Shown: positions 11,842 to 24,342 of the stretch, piece after piece | How the letters are laid out: the number at the start of each line of letters is the position of its first letter | How positions within the stretch are numbered: position 1 is the first letter of the stretch | Origin: Marsupella aquatica | Taxonomy: Eukaryota > Marchantiophyta | NCBI GenBank assembly: GCA_973895155.1 | Contig: OZ316898.1 | Coordinates: 5,022,001 to 5,086,000, forward strand | Reading direction: 5' to 3' | DNA: 64,000 nucleotides | The notes under the pieces: model-generated | Database searches by the model: none | What the model was told of the DNA's origin: nothing | Seen by the model: only the letters and a program-made list of their open reading frames with translations | Position numbers and translations under genes: made by a program

Positions 11842-12316
11842 ACAGCTTTTTACTATCCTGTCCCCCAAACTAGCCTAATTTCATAATCTACTCCCCAAAC
11901 AAATTAAATTGCTAAGTTGCCCCCCATTGAGTAGATCCGTTTAGGCATAACCAGTACATGGTCCCTGGTGCCACATGGCAAGTCGCCACTGGTCCAGGCT
12001 AAGCCCTGCCCCTCTACCCCTTCCCCATCGAGGCACTCCCATCGCCGGCCCTAACAGAGCCATCCCGCTCTCATCGCCGGCCCGAACAAAGCCCTCCCGC
12101 AAATGACCCGTTTTTGGCCCCTCGCCTGTACTTGTGAGAACGCTGCCCATGCTTAGCCCGGACCAGTGACGCCTTGCCATCATGTGGCACCAGGGACCAT
12201 GTACTGGGTATGCCTAAACAGATCTACGGAATGGGGGGCAACTTAGCAATTAATTTGTTTGGGGGGCAGGTTATGAAATTCGGCTAGTTTGGGGGGACAG
12301 GATAGTAAAAAGCTGT
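11842..12316. mobile_element. fold-back MITE, hAT-like
   Basis: This 475-bp element starts ACAGCTTTTTACTATCCTGT and ends with the reverse complement of that sequence. The inverted repeats extend for roughly 140 bases on each side, to the shared block 'catggtccctggtgccacat'. An identical 8-bp sequence, TGCCACTA, flanks it at 11834-11841 and 12317-12324, as expected of a target-site duplication. The 8-bp length points to a hAT-type transposase acting in trans, although such long terminal repeats are unusual there. It encodes nothing; open frames inside are incidental. Confidence 0.85.
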
Positions 12317-12898
12317 TGCCACTAAAGTTGCCTAGGATAATAATACCGACACTGTTTTTTTGTATATAGCTACCTTGGTGAACTAGTTTTCCATGCAATA
12401 TTATATTTGTTGTATACTATTTTTTAAATGTGGTAGTATTATAAATACCAAGAAAATAGTCAGTGGCAGTGTCAGTTGTAATTCCTGGCAACTTTGGGGG
12501 CAAAGTACTTATAAGTTGAATGTTTAATTAATTAATATGAGATCTAGTTTGTGGACACTATTCAAATGCTTGTGAGAAGCTAGCACATGTTCTCCCACAA
12601 AGGTAGTTGGAGCCCATTTTCCATGCCCGGCTTGATCAAGCACTACCCTTGTCTGACCACAGATACAAGCTGACATGCAAGATCCATTTTTTGCGCCTTA
12701 TCACGTTGCTTATTACGCAGGCCTCAATGTCATTAGGTGGCACTTCAAGCCAAACATTTCCACCAACCTGTGAGATGAGCTACCAATTAAGCTCATGAAT
12801 ATATTGGCTTGACAGGCAAGAGGCTTGGTCTAAAAATAATGGTATTGAACACACTTTTGTGTAAGTTGGGCCATTGTTAGCGGTTGAGAGAATAATAA

Positions 12899-12920
12899 TT
12901 ATATATATATATATATATAT
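12899..12920. repeat. (AT)n microsatellite
   Basis: An uninterrupted run of about eleven AT dinucleotides in the A-B spacer. Confidence 0.95.
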
Positions 12921-13318
12921 TCATTATGCCTGAACTTGCAATCTCAAATTTCTTTGCCCCTTATGCCATCCTGACCTTGCACATGTTTGTTTTTTCCTCT
13001 CCCATTCCTAGTTCACTGTTTTCTTTTTTCTTTCACTTCAATCTCTTTCGTCTGATTGGTTTGATGAAGGTCATTGGAAAGTTTTGGCACATCCATTTTT
13101 TTCAAATTTATTTAGTAAGTACGTCCCCAAGCTACTGTGGATAGTACCAAAAACATCTCAGCCAAACGGGCTTGAGATGACAAAATTATAGCTAAAAAAT
13201 ACTTATGATATATCCTAAGAATGATGCTAATGTACCCCCAGTAGCACAGAAGTAGTATCATGAAACCCCAAAAAGAACAACTGGCTAACTTAAAGTACCA
13301 TTGGCAGGTTAATTTTAA

Positions 13319-13495
13319 GTGCACAACATCACCGAGAATTATGTAAACACTTGATCTTATTTGTCGATGTAAAAAATCTGGAGGTCTGCACCTTTTCTTG
13401 TGCACAACGTCACCATGAATTATATAAACACTTGATCTCATTTGCTGATGTAAAACATCTGGAGCGGGATCTGGAGGTGTGCACCTTTTCTTGTG
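13319..13495. repeat. tandem duplication, about 81-bp unit
   Basis: Two adjacent copies begin 'gtgcacaac(a/g)tcacc' near 13319 and 13400 and end 'tgcaccttttcttgtg'. The second carries a short extra segment. Confidence 0.8.
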
Positions 13496-13879
13496 ACAGT
13501 TCTGCATCATTGCCCTTTGCCCTCTTTGTTAGCCAATGATAAATAAAATGCACCAACGAATCAGATTCATTTCTTCTTCATATGATTCCCAACTGATTTT
13601 CTTTCCATGATTTGTTCTATTCTTCATTTTTTCTCGTGCATTTTTGTGACTGTACTGTATTAACTACAATTCTCATGCCCCAACCCGTGAGGTGAATGTT
13701 GGGCAAATATTAGAAGACTGCCCTCCAAAATTTTAGGTATTCCCAGCCTTTGCACTGAAACATTTACTCTTGAACACAATAAAACATCTTTTTGTGTCAA
13801 GAATGAACACTGCTAAAAGCATACGGAATTCCCAAACAATCATTTAATGTGCAATTTCAGCATGCACTATCGTATTAGT

Positions 13880-14003
13880 GGTAACACTATTCATTGTCGT
13901 CAAGTCTTAGAAAACATTACGGATAACACTATTCATTGTCATCAAGTCTTAGAAAACATTACGGGTAACACTATTCATTGACATGAAGTCTTTGAAAACA
14001 AAC
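13880..14003. repeat. tandem repeat, about 42-bp unit, 3 copies
   Basis: 'gtaacactattcattgtc' followed by 'tcaagtcttagaaaa' occurs near 13881, 13922 and 13965. The matching place in unit A (about 290-332) has one copy, so the expansion came after the A/B duplication, or A contracted. Confidence 0.85.
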
Positions 14004-15163
14004 CAACCTTTACCTTACTTGTCACTGAGGTGCTGGGCATCACCTGGTTGGAGAAAAGGCAACAAACCTATACCGCACGTTAAATCTATGTCAGCCATAC
14101 AAGCAGAACATAAACAATATACATGTGGTTCAAACCACTTGATTTGCATATCACAAATATAGTGTATTGGTTTATGTTCTGGTGTACAGAGTGCATTAAC
14201 TTGACATAGATGTAACACGCGGTCGAACCTACTAGGCCATTGCCACTAGGCTGCCCTGGTATTTGATTATCGATGAGACAATGATTAATGTCATTGCCAC
14301 TCTATGTACCACAAGCCCATAATATTTACTAAGAAAGTGACAAAAAGCCTTGTCGGGAGCCTTGCAAACATGGTGACAGCATGCCAAGCCATGTATGAAG
14401 AGGCTTCTTGTGTTCCATAATCCCCCCCCCCCCAACCCAACATCAGTTGATTGACTTGAAACAAACTAGATTAAATCGCCACTAGCCATGACAAAACCTG
14501 GATCCACCTGCCTGCCACCATAGCTTTTTCCTGAAGTCATGGAGCAGACTGCCACCATAGAGGGAAGGAGTTAATCCAATGGGGAAAAGGGGGGAAGCCT
14601 TCAACACTTCCTCCTCATAGCTACACCTTTCTAATACTTTGCTATCTTAATTTATTGAAAATTATATAAAAATGATCTTATCATATCTCATTGGAATTTA
14701 TGAAGATATTCATTTGAATTAAAGTATAGAAAAGAAACTTATTGGAAAGTTACTGTAAAGAAATACAGGAGCAACAATCCTGGACGTGGTACAGGCCATA
14801 AGTTTTTTTTAAATTAACTTCTACAATAAACAGTTGCGCCTTTTTATAGCCTGGTTGTCATTTGAATTTGAAGGGCACAAAAATTAAAGAATCTACCAAG
14901 AGAAGGAATAAACCAGAATTATATTATATTTGGTGTGAAGTAAAGAGTGACACGTTTTCCAAGCAATAAATAGAGGGGAATGCCAGGAATGACATTGCAC
15001 AATTATGAGTATTTTATGGACCATCTATGTATACTACTTTATGTACCATCTAGGTATAATACTATACCCCATGATAATCTATGTCATACGATTGATTATA
15101 AATATTACATAGTGTAATAAAAAATATCAAAACCAAAAAATAGTACAAAAGCGGTAAAAGAGA

Positions 15164-15193
15164 GGGGGGGGGGGGGGGGGGGTGGGGTGGGGG
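15164..15193. repeat. poly-G run
   Basis: Nineteen consecutive G, then TGGGGTGGGGG. It could form G-quadruplexes and is prone to assembly or sequencing error. Confidence 0.9.
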
Positions 15194-15279
15194 ATAAAAA
15201 ATAAATGAAAAATAGAAAGCCAAAAAGAATTTTTAGCTGGTGATACTTTGTGGTTGTTGTCACTCATTTTTTGCCCCAT

Positions 15280-16196
15280 GACATCTTTTACTAGATAACA
15301 TTTTTTGGGTAATTATATCTTTTATTATTATTTAGACATGTTTTGGGCAATGATATTTTTTACTTAATGATATCTTTTGAGCAAGAAATTTATTGGCATT
15401 TTTTGCACATCTTTTCCTTAACGATATTTAATGCAAGGACATCTTTGACATTATAATAACACTTTTTACTTGACAACATCTTTTACTTGATGACATATGT
15501 TTTACTTCACAGCAACTTTGGCAACATGATTTCTTTTTACCTGATGATATCTTTGACATAACAACATCTTTGGTGCCCCGACATCTTTTTACTTGGTAAT
15601 ATCTTTCACATAATGACATTTTTTTACTTGACAATATCTTTTTACTCCATGACATCTTTGGATACATGACTCCTTTTTTTCTGAACAACATCTTTTTACT
15701 CCACTACTTCTTTTTAACGCCATCTTTTTACTTTGTGTCATCTTTGGTGACACAAAATCTATTTACTTCACGACATCTTTGGCAACTTGACTTTTTTTTA
15801 ACGACATCTTTTGTGCAACGCACAGGTTTTCTTCACAACATCTTGGGCAACACGACATTTTTTCTTAAGAACACCTTGGGCGACACAATATTTTTTTCTC
15901 AAGATGTCTTGGGAAACATGATATCTTTTTTCAACTACATATTGGCCGACACAATATCTTTTTCCTCAAGGACATCTTGGCCGACACAACATCCTTTTCT
16001 CAACAACTTCCTGGCAAACATGGCATCTTTTTTCTCAGCGACATCTTGGCCGACACAACATCTTTTTTCTCAACGACCTCTTGGCCGACACAACATCTTT
16101 TTTCTCAACAACCTCCTGGCCGACACAACATCTTTTTTCTCAACCAAATCTTGGCCGACACGGCATCTTTTGTGCAACGCACGGGTATTGAGCTAG
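15280..16196 (+). mobile_element. minisatellite with Helitron-like 3' terminus
   Basis: A degenerate array of roughly 15-35-base units built on GACATCTTTT(T) becomes regular at 15930-16165, with 'cttggccgacacaacatc' repeating. It ends in the short hairpin GTGC-AAC-GCAC (16172-16182), then GGGTATTGAG and CTAG at 16193-16196, followed by T. A hairpin about 10 bases before a CTRR end inserted before T is the hallmark of Helitron 3' ends. I did not find a matching 5' TC end, so the element's extent is unknown. The 176-codon open frame at 15666-16196 is translated repeat. Confidence 0.55.
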
Positions 16197-16985
16197 TTAA
16201 AGTAATAAAAAGAATGTCAAAAGCTTCATGTGCAGGATAACTGGGCAGCACAGTGGTGGAGGTCTTCCGCCTTCCACCTTCCACCGTATCTGGTGGGTAG
16301 GGGGCTCCAGCCCTAGAAGCAGCAATTATTTTATGTGAAGATTATTTTCATGGGCTACATTAGAAAAGAATTGTGGGGAGGACAAGAGAAAAAAACTGAA
16401 AAACAAAGGACTTGGAAAATTAAACAAAAAACATATACAGAGGTCTTAAAATAAATTCAACACTGATGGAATAACAAGGAAGACAACCCTCATATGCCAA
16501 AATGAAAACTAAAATATAACCAATTAAAAATGCACCAGGGAGACTGCAATAGAGATGCCCCATATAGCAGCATCAAATCAAAAAAATTAATGTATCTACA
16601 TGGCTATAGGCGGTTTAAGCATAAATTGTCCACCATCACCTTTTATGAAAAAGAAAAGAGAAAAAAAGACTTGCTGACACCATACTACAGTAGTTCCATC
16701 CCGGTTAACTTTTGGGCCTGACTGAAAATATATTTTGGGGTCCTGGTGCAACCTAGAAAGAATTTTTCACGTGAATTTTAAGCAGATTCTAAGCACTACA
16801 GTAAAGAACAAGAGCCAACTGGAATTCACCGGCGCTCCATCGCTTTTCAAAAATGGAAAAAAAAAAGAGAAAAAAAAGGAGAACGAGAGCCAAGCCTGCA
16901 AGCTGGGAAGTCATTGGTCGATGAGAGCGGGAAAATACATAGAACTACGCCCAGCTATACATATAACAATACGAGTACGAAGATC

Positions 16986-19900
16986 TTACAATAGCCAGGG
17001 TGGGGGAGGTATCCGGCTCAAATCTGGGCGAGGTTGAAACCATGCAAAAGGATCTTCGCTAAAAGATGCAAAAGGATCTTCGCTAAAAGAATCTTCGCAA
17101 GGAACTGCTGGGAGTGGACGATAACGAATGGGGCTGCTTCGAGCCGAGTCCATGGCTTCACCACCCCTACTTCTCCGGTAACACCTTCCTCGATCTAATG
17201 GATAAATGCCGAAATCCACATCACTTTCCCATTCTGCATAATTACTCTCCCATTCTTCATAACCAGTCTCTATCCAGCCCAATGTTCGCAGTTCCGAATC
17301 ACCTAGGAATGGACAACCATCAACACGCAGCAGAATCCTCTCCGCGGAAGCTTTGTGGGAGGACCGCCCCGGTTCTGTTTTCCTTGTCTCGATACTTCTG
17401 TCTTCCTGAGGCGCGAGGTCCTCTCCCCAACGATCTGGTACATTCTTCAATCTCCGGCAATCGTAAAGTATTACTCGTCTCAGGGAGGAAATGCGCCCTA
17501 AGCAGTCCGGAAGGGTCTCTATCCTGTTACAAGATAGCAGCCACAGAATTTCTAGAGATGACAGGTTACCGAGTTCTTCCGGTATACTGCTTAGGCTCCT
17601 TCCGTCAATCGTCAGTATTCTCAGTGACTGAAGCAGCCCTATGCTCTTCGGGAGGGCTTCCAGGCGTTCGCCATCCCATATGAATAACGTTTTAAGAGCC
17701 TTGAGTTCTCCAAAGTTTTCAGGCAGTGTTTCGAGCTGCCGCAACTGTGTCAGCCTAAGTTCTTCCAAAGACGAGAGCATACCAAAACTCGGAGGCAGAC
17801 TTTCAAGGCGCGTAAGCCAGTCAAGCCGCAGATATTTGAGTGACAATAAACTCCCAAACGAATCGGCCAGCTCCCCCCGTCGACAATTGTCACCAGGCGA
17901 TTCTGAAAGCTGTAGAAACTTCAGCATTTGGCACATATACATACTGAACTTTGTCAGAGATGTGAGGCGCCCAAAGGATTCCGGCAGACTTCTTAGCCGG
18001 TCACAGCAACGAATCTCTAATGTCGCCAGGGAAGAGAGTTTCCCCAAAGACTCCGGCAACTCCTTAACGTTGAGGTCGCCTAATTTCAAATATTTCAGGG
18101 CCCGGAGGTGACCAATCGAATGCGGCAATTCCATTATTTTTAGGCCCGATAATACCAAGCTATTCAACTTGGATAGATCCCCCAAATTCTCTGGGAGACG
18201 GGAAAGTCCTTTGATACGGTCAAGCCGTAAAATCCGCAATTCCGTTAACGTTCCCAACGCGCCGATAAATTGCTTTGGGACTGTGCACCATGCGAGTTCT
18301 AGGACAGCTAAATTGTGCATTCCCCGCAGACTAAACGGCGCGAAACTTATTTCATTCCATGGGAATTCCCATATCAGTACGGAAAGATTCATTGGAAACT
18401 TCCTGGCGAACCCTTCAGCCGCAACCTCTTTCACATCCAAATATTTCAATTCTTCCAGCTTATCCAGAGTTTTTGACTGAAGCGTCGTCAGCTCATGAGA
18501 ATAATAATAATTCCGCTCTATTATCCGCAAGTGTTTTGTCTCGGGTTTCACCTGATGACACGTGAATCACACAGGTAAGCGTTTTCAGATTAGTGCAACT
18601 ACTGAGAGGGAAAGCGGAGGAGACGAGAGTTTCTCATGCAACTAGATTCTAGATTCTGCGCCATAAGTAAGTATGAATAACACAAGTGGAATATAAGGCA
18701 GCCGAGTATAATCTACAAATTTTTGGCATTCATTTCTTTCAATTGCTCATTAGGAAACCCCGCTTAATTTTGCCACCAAGTCTCTGGTTCGTACTTACAA
18801 CATTCAGATGGCATTCATTTCTTTCAAGTGCTCATTAGGAAACCCCGCTTAATTTTGCCACAAAGTCTCTGGTTCGTACTTACAACATTCCGAAGATCCA
18901 TTCTGACTTCGGGTTCACTGGACAACGATACTGTCCACCCCTTCGAGAGACGTTTGGCCAGATCACGCAGGTGCTCGTGCACCCATATCTCACTGTAGTC
19001 CTCATCCATATCTGAGGCTCTCCTACAGGCGCTTTCCTTCACCATGGATGTACTGAGCAACCTATTTCAGGATATACGTGAACTTCCATAAGCAGTGCTC
19101 CAAGCTGCGAGGGCTTGCTCTACACGTTGCCCAAAGAAATACGTCCCGGCTTCAATGAACATGCCTTGTAGGTCACTATCAAGGCCATCATAGCTCACTT
19201 TCAAGGACGACCACACTTCGTCATCCTGCCGCCCATACACACATTTCGCTTTTCCAAGCTTCTCTATTGTATCCTCCCACACCTCAGCGTTAGTCTTGTG
19301 ATGCCTGAGATAGCGCCCCGTTACTTCCAACGTCAGTGGTAGCCCGCCGCATTTCCTTACCACTCCATCCACATTCAATTGCAAGCGATGATTTTCCTGT
19401 ATGAGATGGTGTGGAATTTCGTCTTCCCCAAATGCATGTCGGCAGAAGAGCTGCTTTGCCTCGTCATCGATGAGAAAATCAACGTCGTAGATGTCAAAGG
19501 TTGGAAAAACATCCAAAACGCCTTGATCGCGACTTGTAATGATCAAACGGCTACCTTCCCCAAAGAAATCCAAATTGCTTAACCGTTTGATTTGTGTATG
19601 ATGAACATCATCCACGACAAGCAGTGTGTTTGTCTTCTGTAGGTCAGACCACTGAATCTGATTTTTGGGAACTTTAGTCCCTCGGCGATAGCAATTTTCG
19701 AGTAGCTGGTCCTTGAGCTGGTCCTTGTTGCCTTTCACATTCTCAGCAAAACAAGCAAACTCAAAATTTCTAGAGATGTTGTTGAACACTTCCTTCGCAA
19801 TTGTCGTTTTCCCAATTCCGCCCATGCCAACAATGCCTACTACTCGTGCATGTGCCACCTTTACTTCAACCTCGTGAGAACGCTTTTGCAAACCAGTCGG

Positions 19901-22433
19901 ATAGATCGCGACCTCATCAAGTAGCCCCGCTGCCTGCAAAGATAAAACGGATATATCCGAGTCAGATAATGTCAAATTGAACTAAGGATGCTCACTTTAT
20001 CAAAATAATCGCTAATCCCAAAAAGAGAAGGGTGCGAATGATCACATGGATGCACCTCCAAGGACCTCCCAAAATGACTACATCATCGTAGAGAATATAT
20101 CAGGATGGCGAGAGTTGTGCCCAGTTTGCATGATTGTAATGTAGGTTGCTGTCATGCTCAACTGCTATGTCCTGCTCGGCAATTTTTTTTGTCAATCTTC
20201 ATCGATACTGTCGGGTCTCGCTTTTTGTCCACGATTGACCATGTATTCAAACCTTATACCCAGGCCAAACAGGCGTACATGATAGTCTATGGAATGGCAG
20301 CTACTGCAGAGGGGTTCGTTCGTGTCTGCTGCTGCGCTTTAGGGATGATTCTAACGAACTATCTCCTCTCTCAATCAAATCAACCATACGAGGCGATCTG
20401 TGCGAGAGTCCTTACTCCCTATAGTACTCATTGTCAGACCGTTTGAGACCGAAGTCATTGCTGATGGTAGTACCGGTTACAGATTATAAGCAATGGTATC
20501 GCAAGGACTGTATCCTAACTGTATCCTGTCTTCTATGCAATACCGGAAGGTTCCACGGATAAACTCAGGCAACAAGGTTTCATTGCACACTCAACTGATA
20601 TTCTTCACGTGAAAACTACAACACAATCCATCCACAAGAAGTGCCCTTGTAGAATTCGGTGGATACACAGGTGTCCTTGGAAGTAGTTTGCAACACAGCC
20701 TCCAAAGCTTTGGTTACAGTGTGCACAGAAGGTGGCTGATAACGATTTAAAAGGAGCTAACCAGAGCATGGTGATCACATGCCATCACAGTCGGAACAAA
20801 GAAAGTACATTCGCGGTGCTTGCAATGCTATGGAGGAAAGGTGAAGGCGCATTGATAAATTGGAGGGACAACGATCTTACCTTCGGAATGCTACTCTGAA
20901 TGCTGCGAACGAGATTCTCGAGCTCAGAGTAGCCACTTGACGTTTTATCTTCTGGCTTGGAAATTTCAAAATGGTCTGCATCCCTGACAGTGAAAGACTG
21001 CCCTCCTCTTGCAGATGCCTCCTCGACTACCACCAGACCTTTGAACCGACCCTGCACACCCAGGAAAAGCAGCATTATATCCCTAAGTTACATCATTCTT
21101 ATGCTTTGCAAAAAACATTCCTTGACAAGAGGTTTGCCAAGATTTGTACAATAAACCCTACTAAGCAAATATATTTAACAGCCAATTTTGCTTCTATCTT
21201 AACACGGTTGACGAGTCTACTACACACATCTACGAGATGCATGCCCAGCTAGAACATCCACGATTGGGGAAGCCATTCCGCCGGCCAAGCAATGAACACA
21301 AAGCGGGGAGTCAATTCATCTTAGAATATTGCGGATATAATAAGCATTTGCAAAACTTTTGACCCACGTTGCCATACACTTTAAGAATACACAATATCCG
21401 AATACAGTGTCAACTGAAGATCAAATTGGTCGTCATTGGGATGACGTTCACCTAATTTACTCATTCTACGCAAAAAACAACTGGTCAGCAGACACAAAGC
21501 TGGAGTTGAAACTATATGTACCGATTGAACAGGGCGACCAGCTCCAATTCCGTGGAGTTGCCATCCATATGATTTGCACAAACGATCGAACTCGTGATTA
21601 AGCCGTGCTCCTTCTTTGCTCAAAACTCGAAAGTATGACCACAAAGGGTGTCCCTTATCTCCAAATTTCTCGAAAATGCCACTCCCGTGATGAGGAGTGC
21701 TGTAATAGAATATTCCTTTGACATTGTCAAGAAACATTTTTGTCGTCGGATTGGTCAGCTGTTTATGAGCTTGTAAACAGAGCTGTTTGATAACCATACC
21801 ACCAAAGCAATGGCCAACCATTATCACTGGACAGTTCCAATGTTGACCAACACCCGCTTGAATTAGGTCGGATATCAAATTTTCGCCAGTAATGTACATG
21901 TCCAAACTTGCCTTCAAGTGGGATCGCTTTTTTACGAATCCATCATAAGAAATATACAGGATCTCGGCAGTAGGAAAATCTCCAACCAACCACTCTTCAG
22001 GCCAAGTGACAGACCTATCTCTACTTTCCCAATTTCGGAAATGAGGATCCGATGAATCATCAAATTGGAGTCCATGAAAAAATAAAATTTGCAGAGCAGG
22101 AGTGCCACGAAGCCTGTCGAATTTGTAGACCGATTCATTCACCTAAGAAAAGCAATTAGCAACATCAGTATGTGCAGTTAGATATCCACCAAATAGTGTC
22201 AGTATCCCGGCAGAAAAATTGCTGTCAACCAGTCACGAAAATAATAGTGATTTAATACAAATCTTACGGTCAAGGTCGCTCATAGTAGAAAACAGGGTGG
22301 TCTACCACACGAACTGAAGCGACATCACACAATTGGGAATCTTGTAGTCTGGACTGGGGACTACCTTACGAGGACTTGGGGACCCGACTGGAGCGTCTGA
22401 AGAGGAGGCAGAACCAAGATGTATGGTCGTCAT
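16986..22433 (-). pseudogene. HNL copy B, interrupted in NB-ARC
   Basis: Same layout as copy A: exons 22433-22365, 22142-21522, 21051-20881, 19933-18884 and 18551-16986, with all splice sites kept. The hydrolase is complete, with Cys in the GHCFGG elbow (codon at 21809-21807), and the NB-ARC keeps P-loop, kinase-2 and GLPL. A TGA at 19069-19067 replaces the Trp codon of copies A and C, without a length change, and would end the protein at 575 aa, before the MHD-like motif and all LRRs. The downstream 61 codons of that exon and the 521-aa LRR exon stay open, so the stop is recent, or a truncated hydrolase-NB-ARC product is functional. The LRR tail holds a 24-bp in-frame duplication (SEDPFAs/wF twice, 17044-17091). 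Sequencing error at the stop is unlikely because several neighbouring bases also differ. Confidence 0.8.
18725..18894. repeat. 85-bp tandem duplication over a splice donor
   Basis: Two near-identical 85-bp copies start GGCATTC at 18725 and 18810. Each holds a GTAAGT donor (minus strand) and the last bases of the copy B NB-ARC exon. Copies A and C have one. Use of the distal donor would lengthen the exon by 85 bases and shift the frame. Confidence 0.9.
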
Positions 22434-24342
22434 CTTGTTTTTGCTTGAGATTTGTAAGGACCGTGAAGTATCTCGTAGGTCCAAGGGAGTCAAAAGGAAC
22501 CTCTGGGATGTCGATGTCTCCGAGGAAGAGAGAAATGAACGGAGCTCACTAAATGAAACCTGCGACTTTTGAACAATTCACGGACTCGTCAGCATTGCCG
22601 TGACAAGAAAGGCACGGCAGTCAAACAAAGTTGTGCTTGAGATACATTCTTCAAAGCACAAGGCTTTGTTCTAAAGAGTCACACAGCGAAGAAATTTCAC
22701 AGAAGTAATCCTAGTCGCATTATGCTCGTCAATTCCAATCAGTGCTTGTAGACTCTCACTGATCCTGTATCATCAACCGTGACGGAGCCCTGAAAGATTG
22801 ATTGATATGCTCTAATAGTAAGGGTCTAAAATGGTCCCGTTTCTACTAGTGACAGGCCGTAAGAGTCGCCAAAAGTAAACAAACAGGAAGCCGGCTCAGC
22901 AGGACATTCAAATAGAGTATGACTTGGACCTAACCTTTTAACGTCGGAATACATGAGAAACGCCTATATTGAGTCCCGTAGTGCTTAAGAAGATTGTATA
23001 CATGAGCGACCTGTGCAGCATTATGCTTCAATTGCTTCAAGTTGGAGGCCTCTGAAGTACATACCTTTTGGAAGGACGTAGCTATCAGCTAGAGGATCCG
23101 AGTAGCGGATACCGACGTCAACGTAAGCATCCGACCACTTGGGGCTTTAGTAGATTGATTCATCACGGCCGCCCTTGGTGCTTGACTGCGACTGTGCAGC
23201 AGTCAAATAAAGTCGAACTGTTATCTGAAGGGTTTTTTAAACGCCAATTCAGATATTGGTGACTAATGGGAACGGAAAATGAAGAAACTCATTGACCAAC
23301 AGATCCGTCCTCCCCTGGAAGCAAGGGACAACTGAAATGCATTTGACTACCAATCACCTAACCAGTTGTTGCTAGACTTCACTCCCCTCCTCTCCTGATG
23401 ACCTTGCTCTCAACTAAGACAAAACAGCGCTGTGATGGGGACCAAGTAAAATGACTTAAGGAAATCGTGCATGAACGAAATCATGTCATTCACGATGTAG
23501 GCTCGACAGCAGACGTGCAAACATTGATGTGCGGCTCAGTGGTAATCTCTAAACTCACATAGCATCCACAACAATGTGCTCGAAGAAAGCCGACACGGTA
23601 AGTCCATGTCCAGGACGAGTTTCTGCACCACAAATTATGCCAGAGTGACTAAAGACCAGGCTCGGGTCCAAAGACTCGTTGGGGGTTCACTCTTCAAAGG
23701 AAGAGTTAGCCGAAATGCTTTGGAACTTGCACACCCAGTCCCGAAAGCTGCACACCGTTCCTGTACGTGCATGACAATCACGTGAAGCAAAACGAAGCTG
23801 CCAATAAACCCTCCCCCGCGTCCGCCAAGAGCAGCTGAAACCTCAAGTGTAGAAGTTCCCAAAAGAAAACAAGCTGCTCTCCTCTCCTCTCAAGCTGACC
23901 TTGCTCGAGGAATGCAGAGAAAGTAAAGTTAGCCCTCGCAAGCAAAGACGCCCTTCCCATTAAGGAGCTCCTCTACTTCACACCCATGCACGTCATCCCT
24001 CCACTGACGAACTCGGCTCATGTAACTACGGGGCACAAACTAATATCACACACTTCAGTGAGCACAAAGCTCCGTCCGACGAAGTGCAGGATGAGAGCCA
24101 GCTCAAGTGTGTACTTTGCAAACTTATTTACCTTTGTATAATATAAGTAGCCAGAGTCTTCTGGGCAACTTCCGTTTGGACAAACAGAGCTCTGCGCACC
24201 TCCCAAGGTCCGTCATAACTCGTCACACCACCCTCATGGCCTCGTACCGAAAACACTTTGAAGCAACCTTCTGCCAACACGTTGGAACGCGTTTCTCCAC
24301 ACGCGTTTCTCTCGTGGACCCGTCCTTCTTCTGTCTGCTTTA
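22434..24342. other. 5' flank of HNL copy B, no assured gene
   Basis: Paralogous to 6584-8500 of unit A and holding the promoter side of copy B. It has small indels relative to A. I saw no recognisable coding domain apart from the minus-strand open frame at 24128-24364, which is shared with unit A. Confidence 0.5.

Noticed and set aside
11941-12183. 80-codon minus-strand frame
   Set aside because: It lies inside the fold-back MITE and resembles no transposase.
13880-14003. Regularly repeated units, considered as a CRISPR array
   Set aside because: The units are directly adjacent without unique spacers, in a plant nuclear context.
15000-15060. Possible Helitron 5' end (A followed by TCTATGTATACTAC)
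   Set aside because: The match to known 5' ends is too loose, and a terminal TC alone is not evidence.
15666-16196. 176-codon plus-strand open frame, Phe/Leu-rich
   Set aside because: It is the translation of the GACATCTTTT minisatellite; its repeats follow the DNA period and it resembles no protein family.
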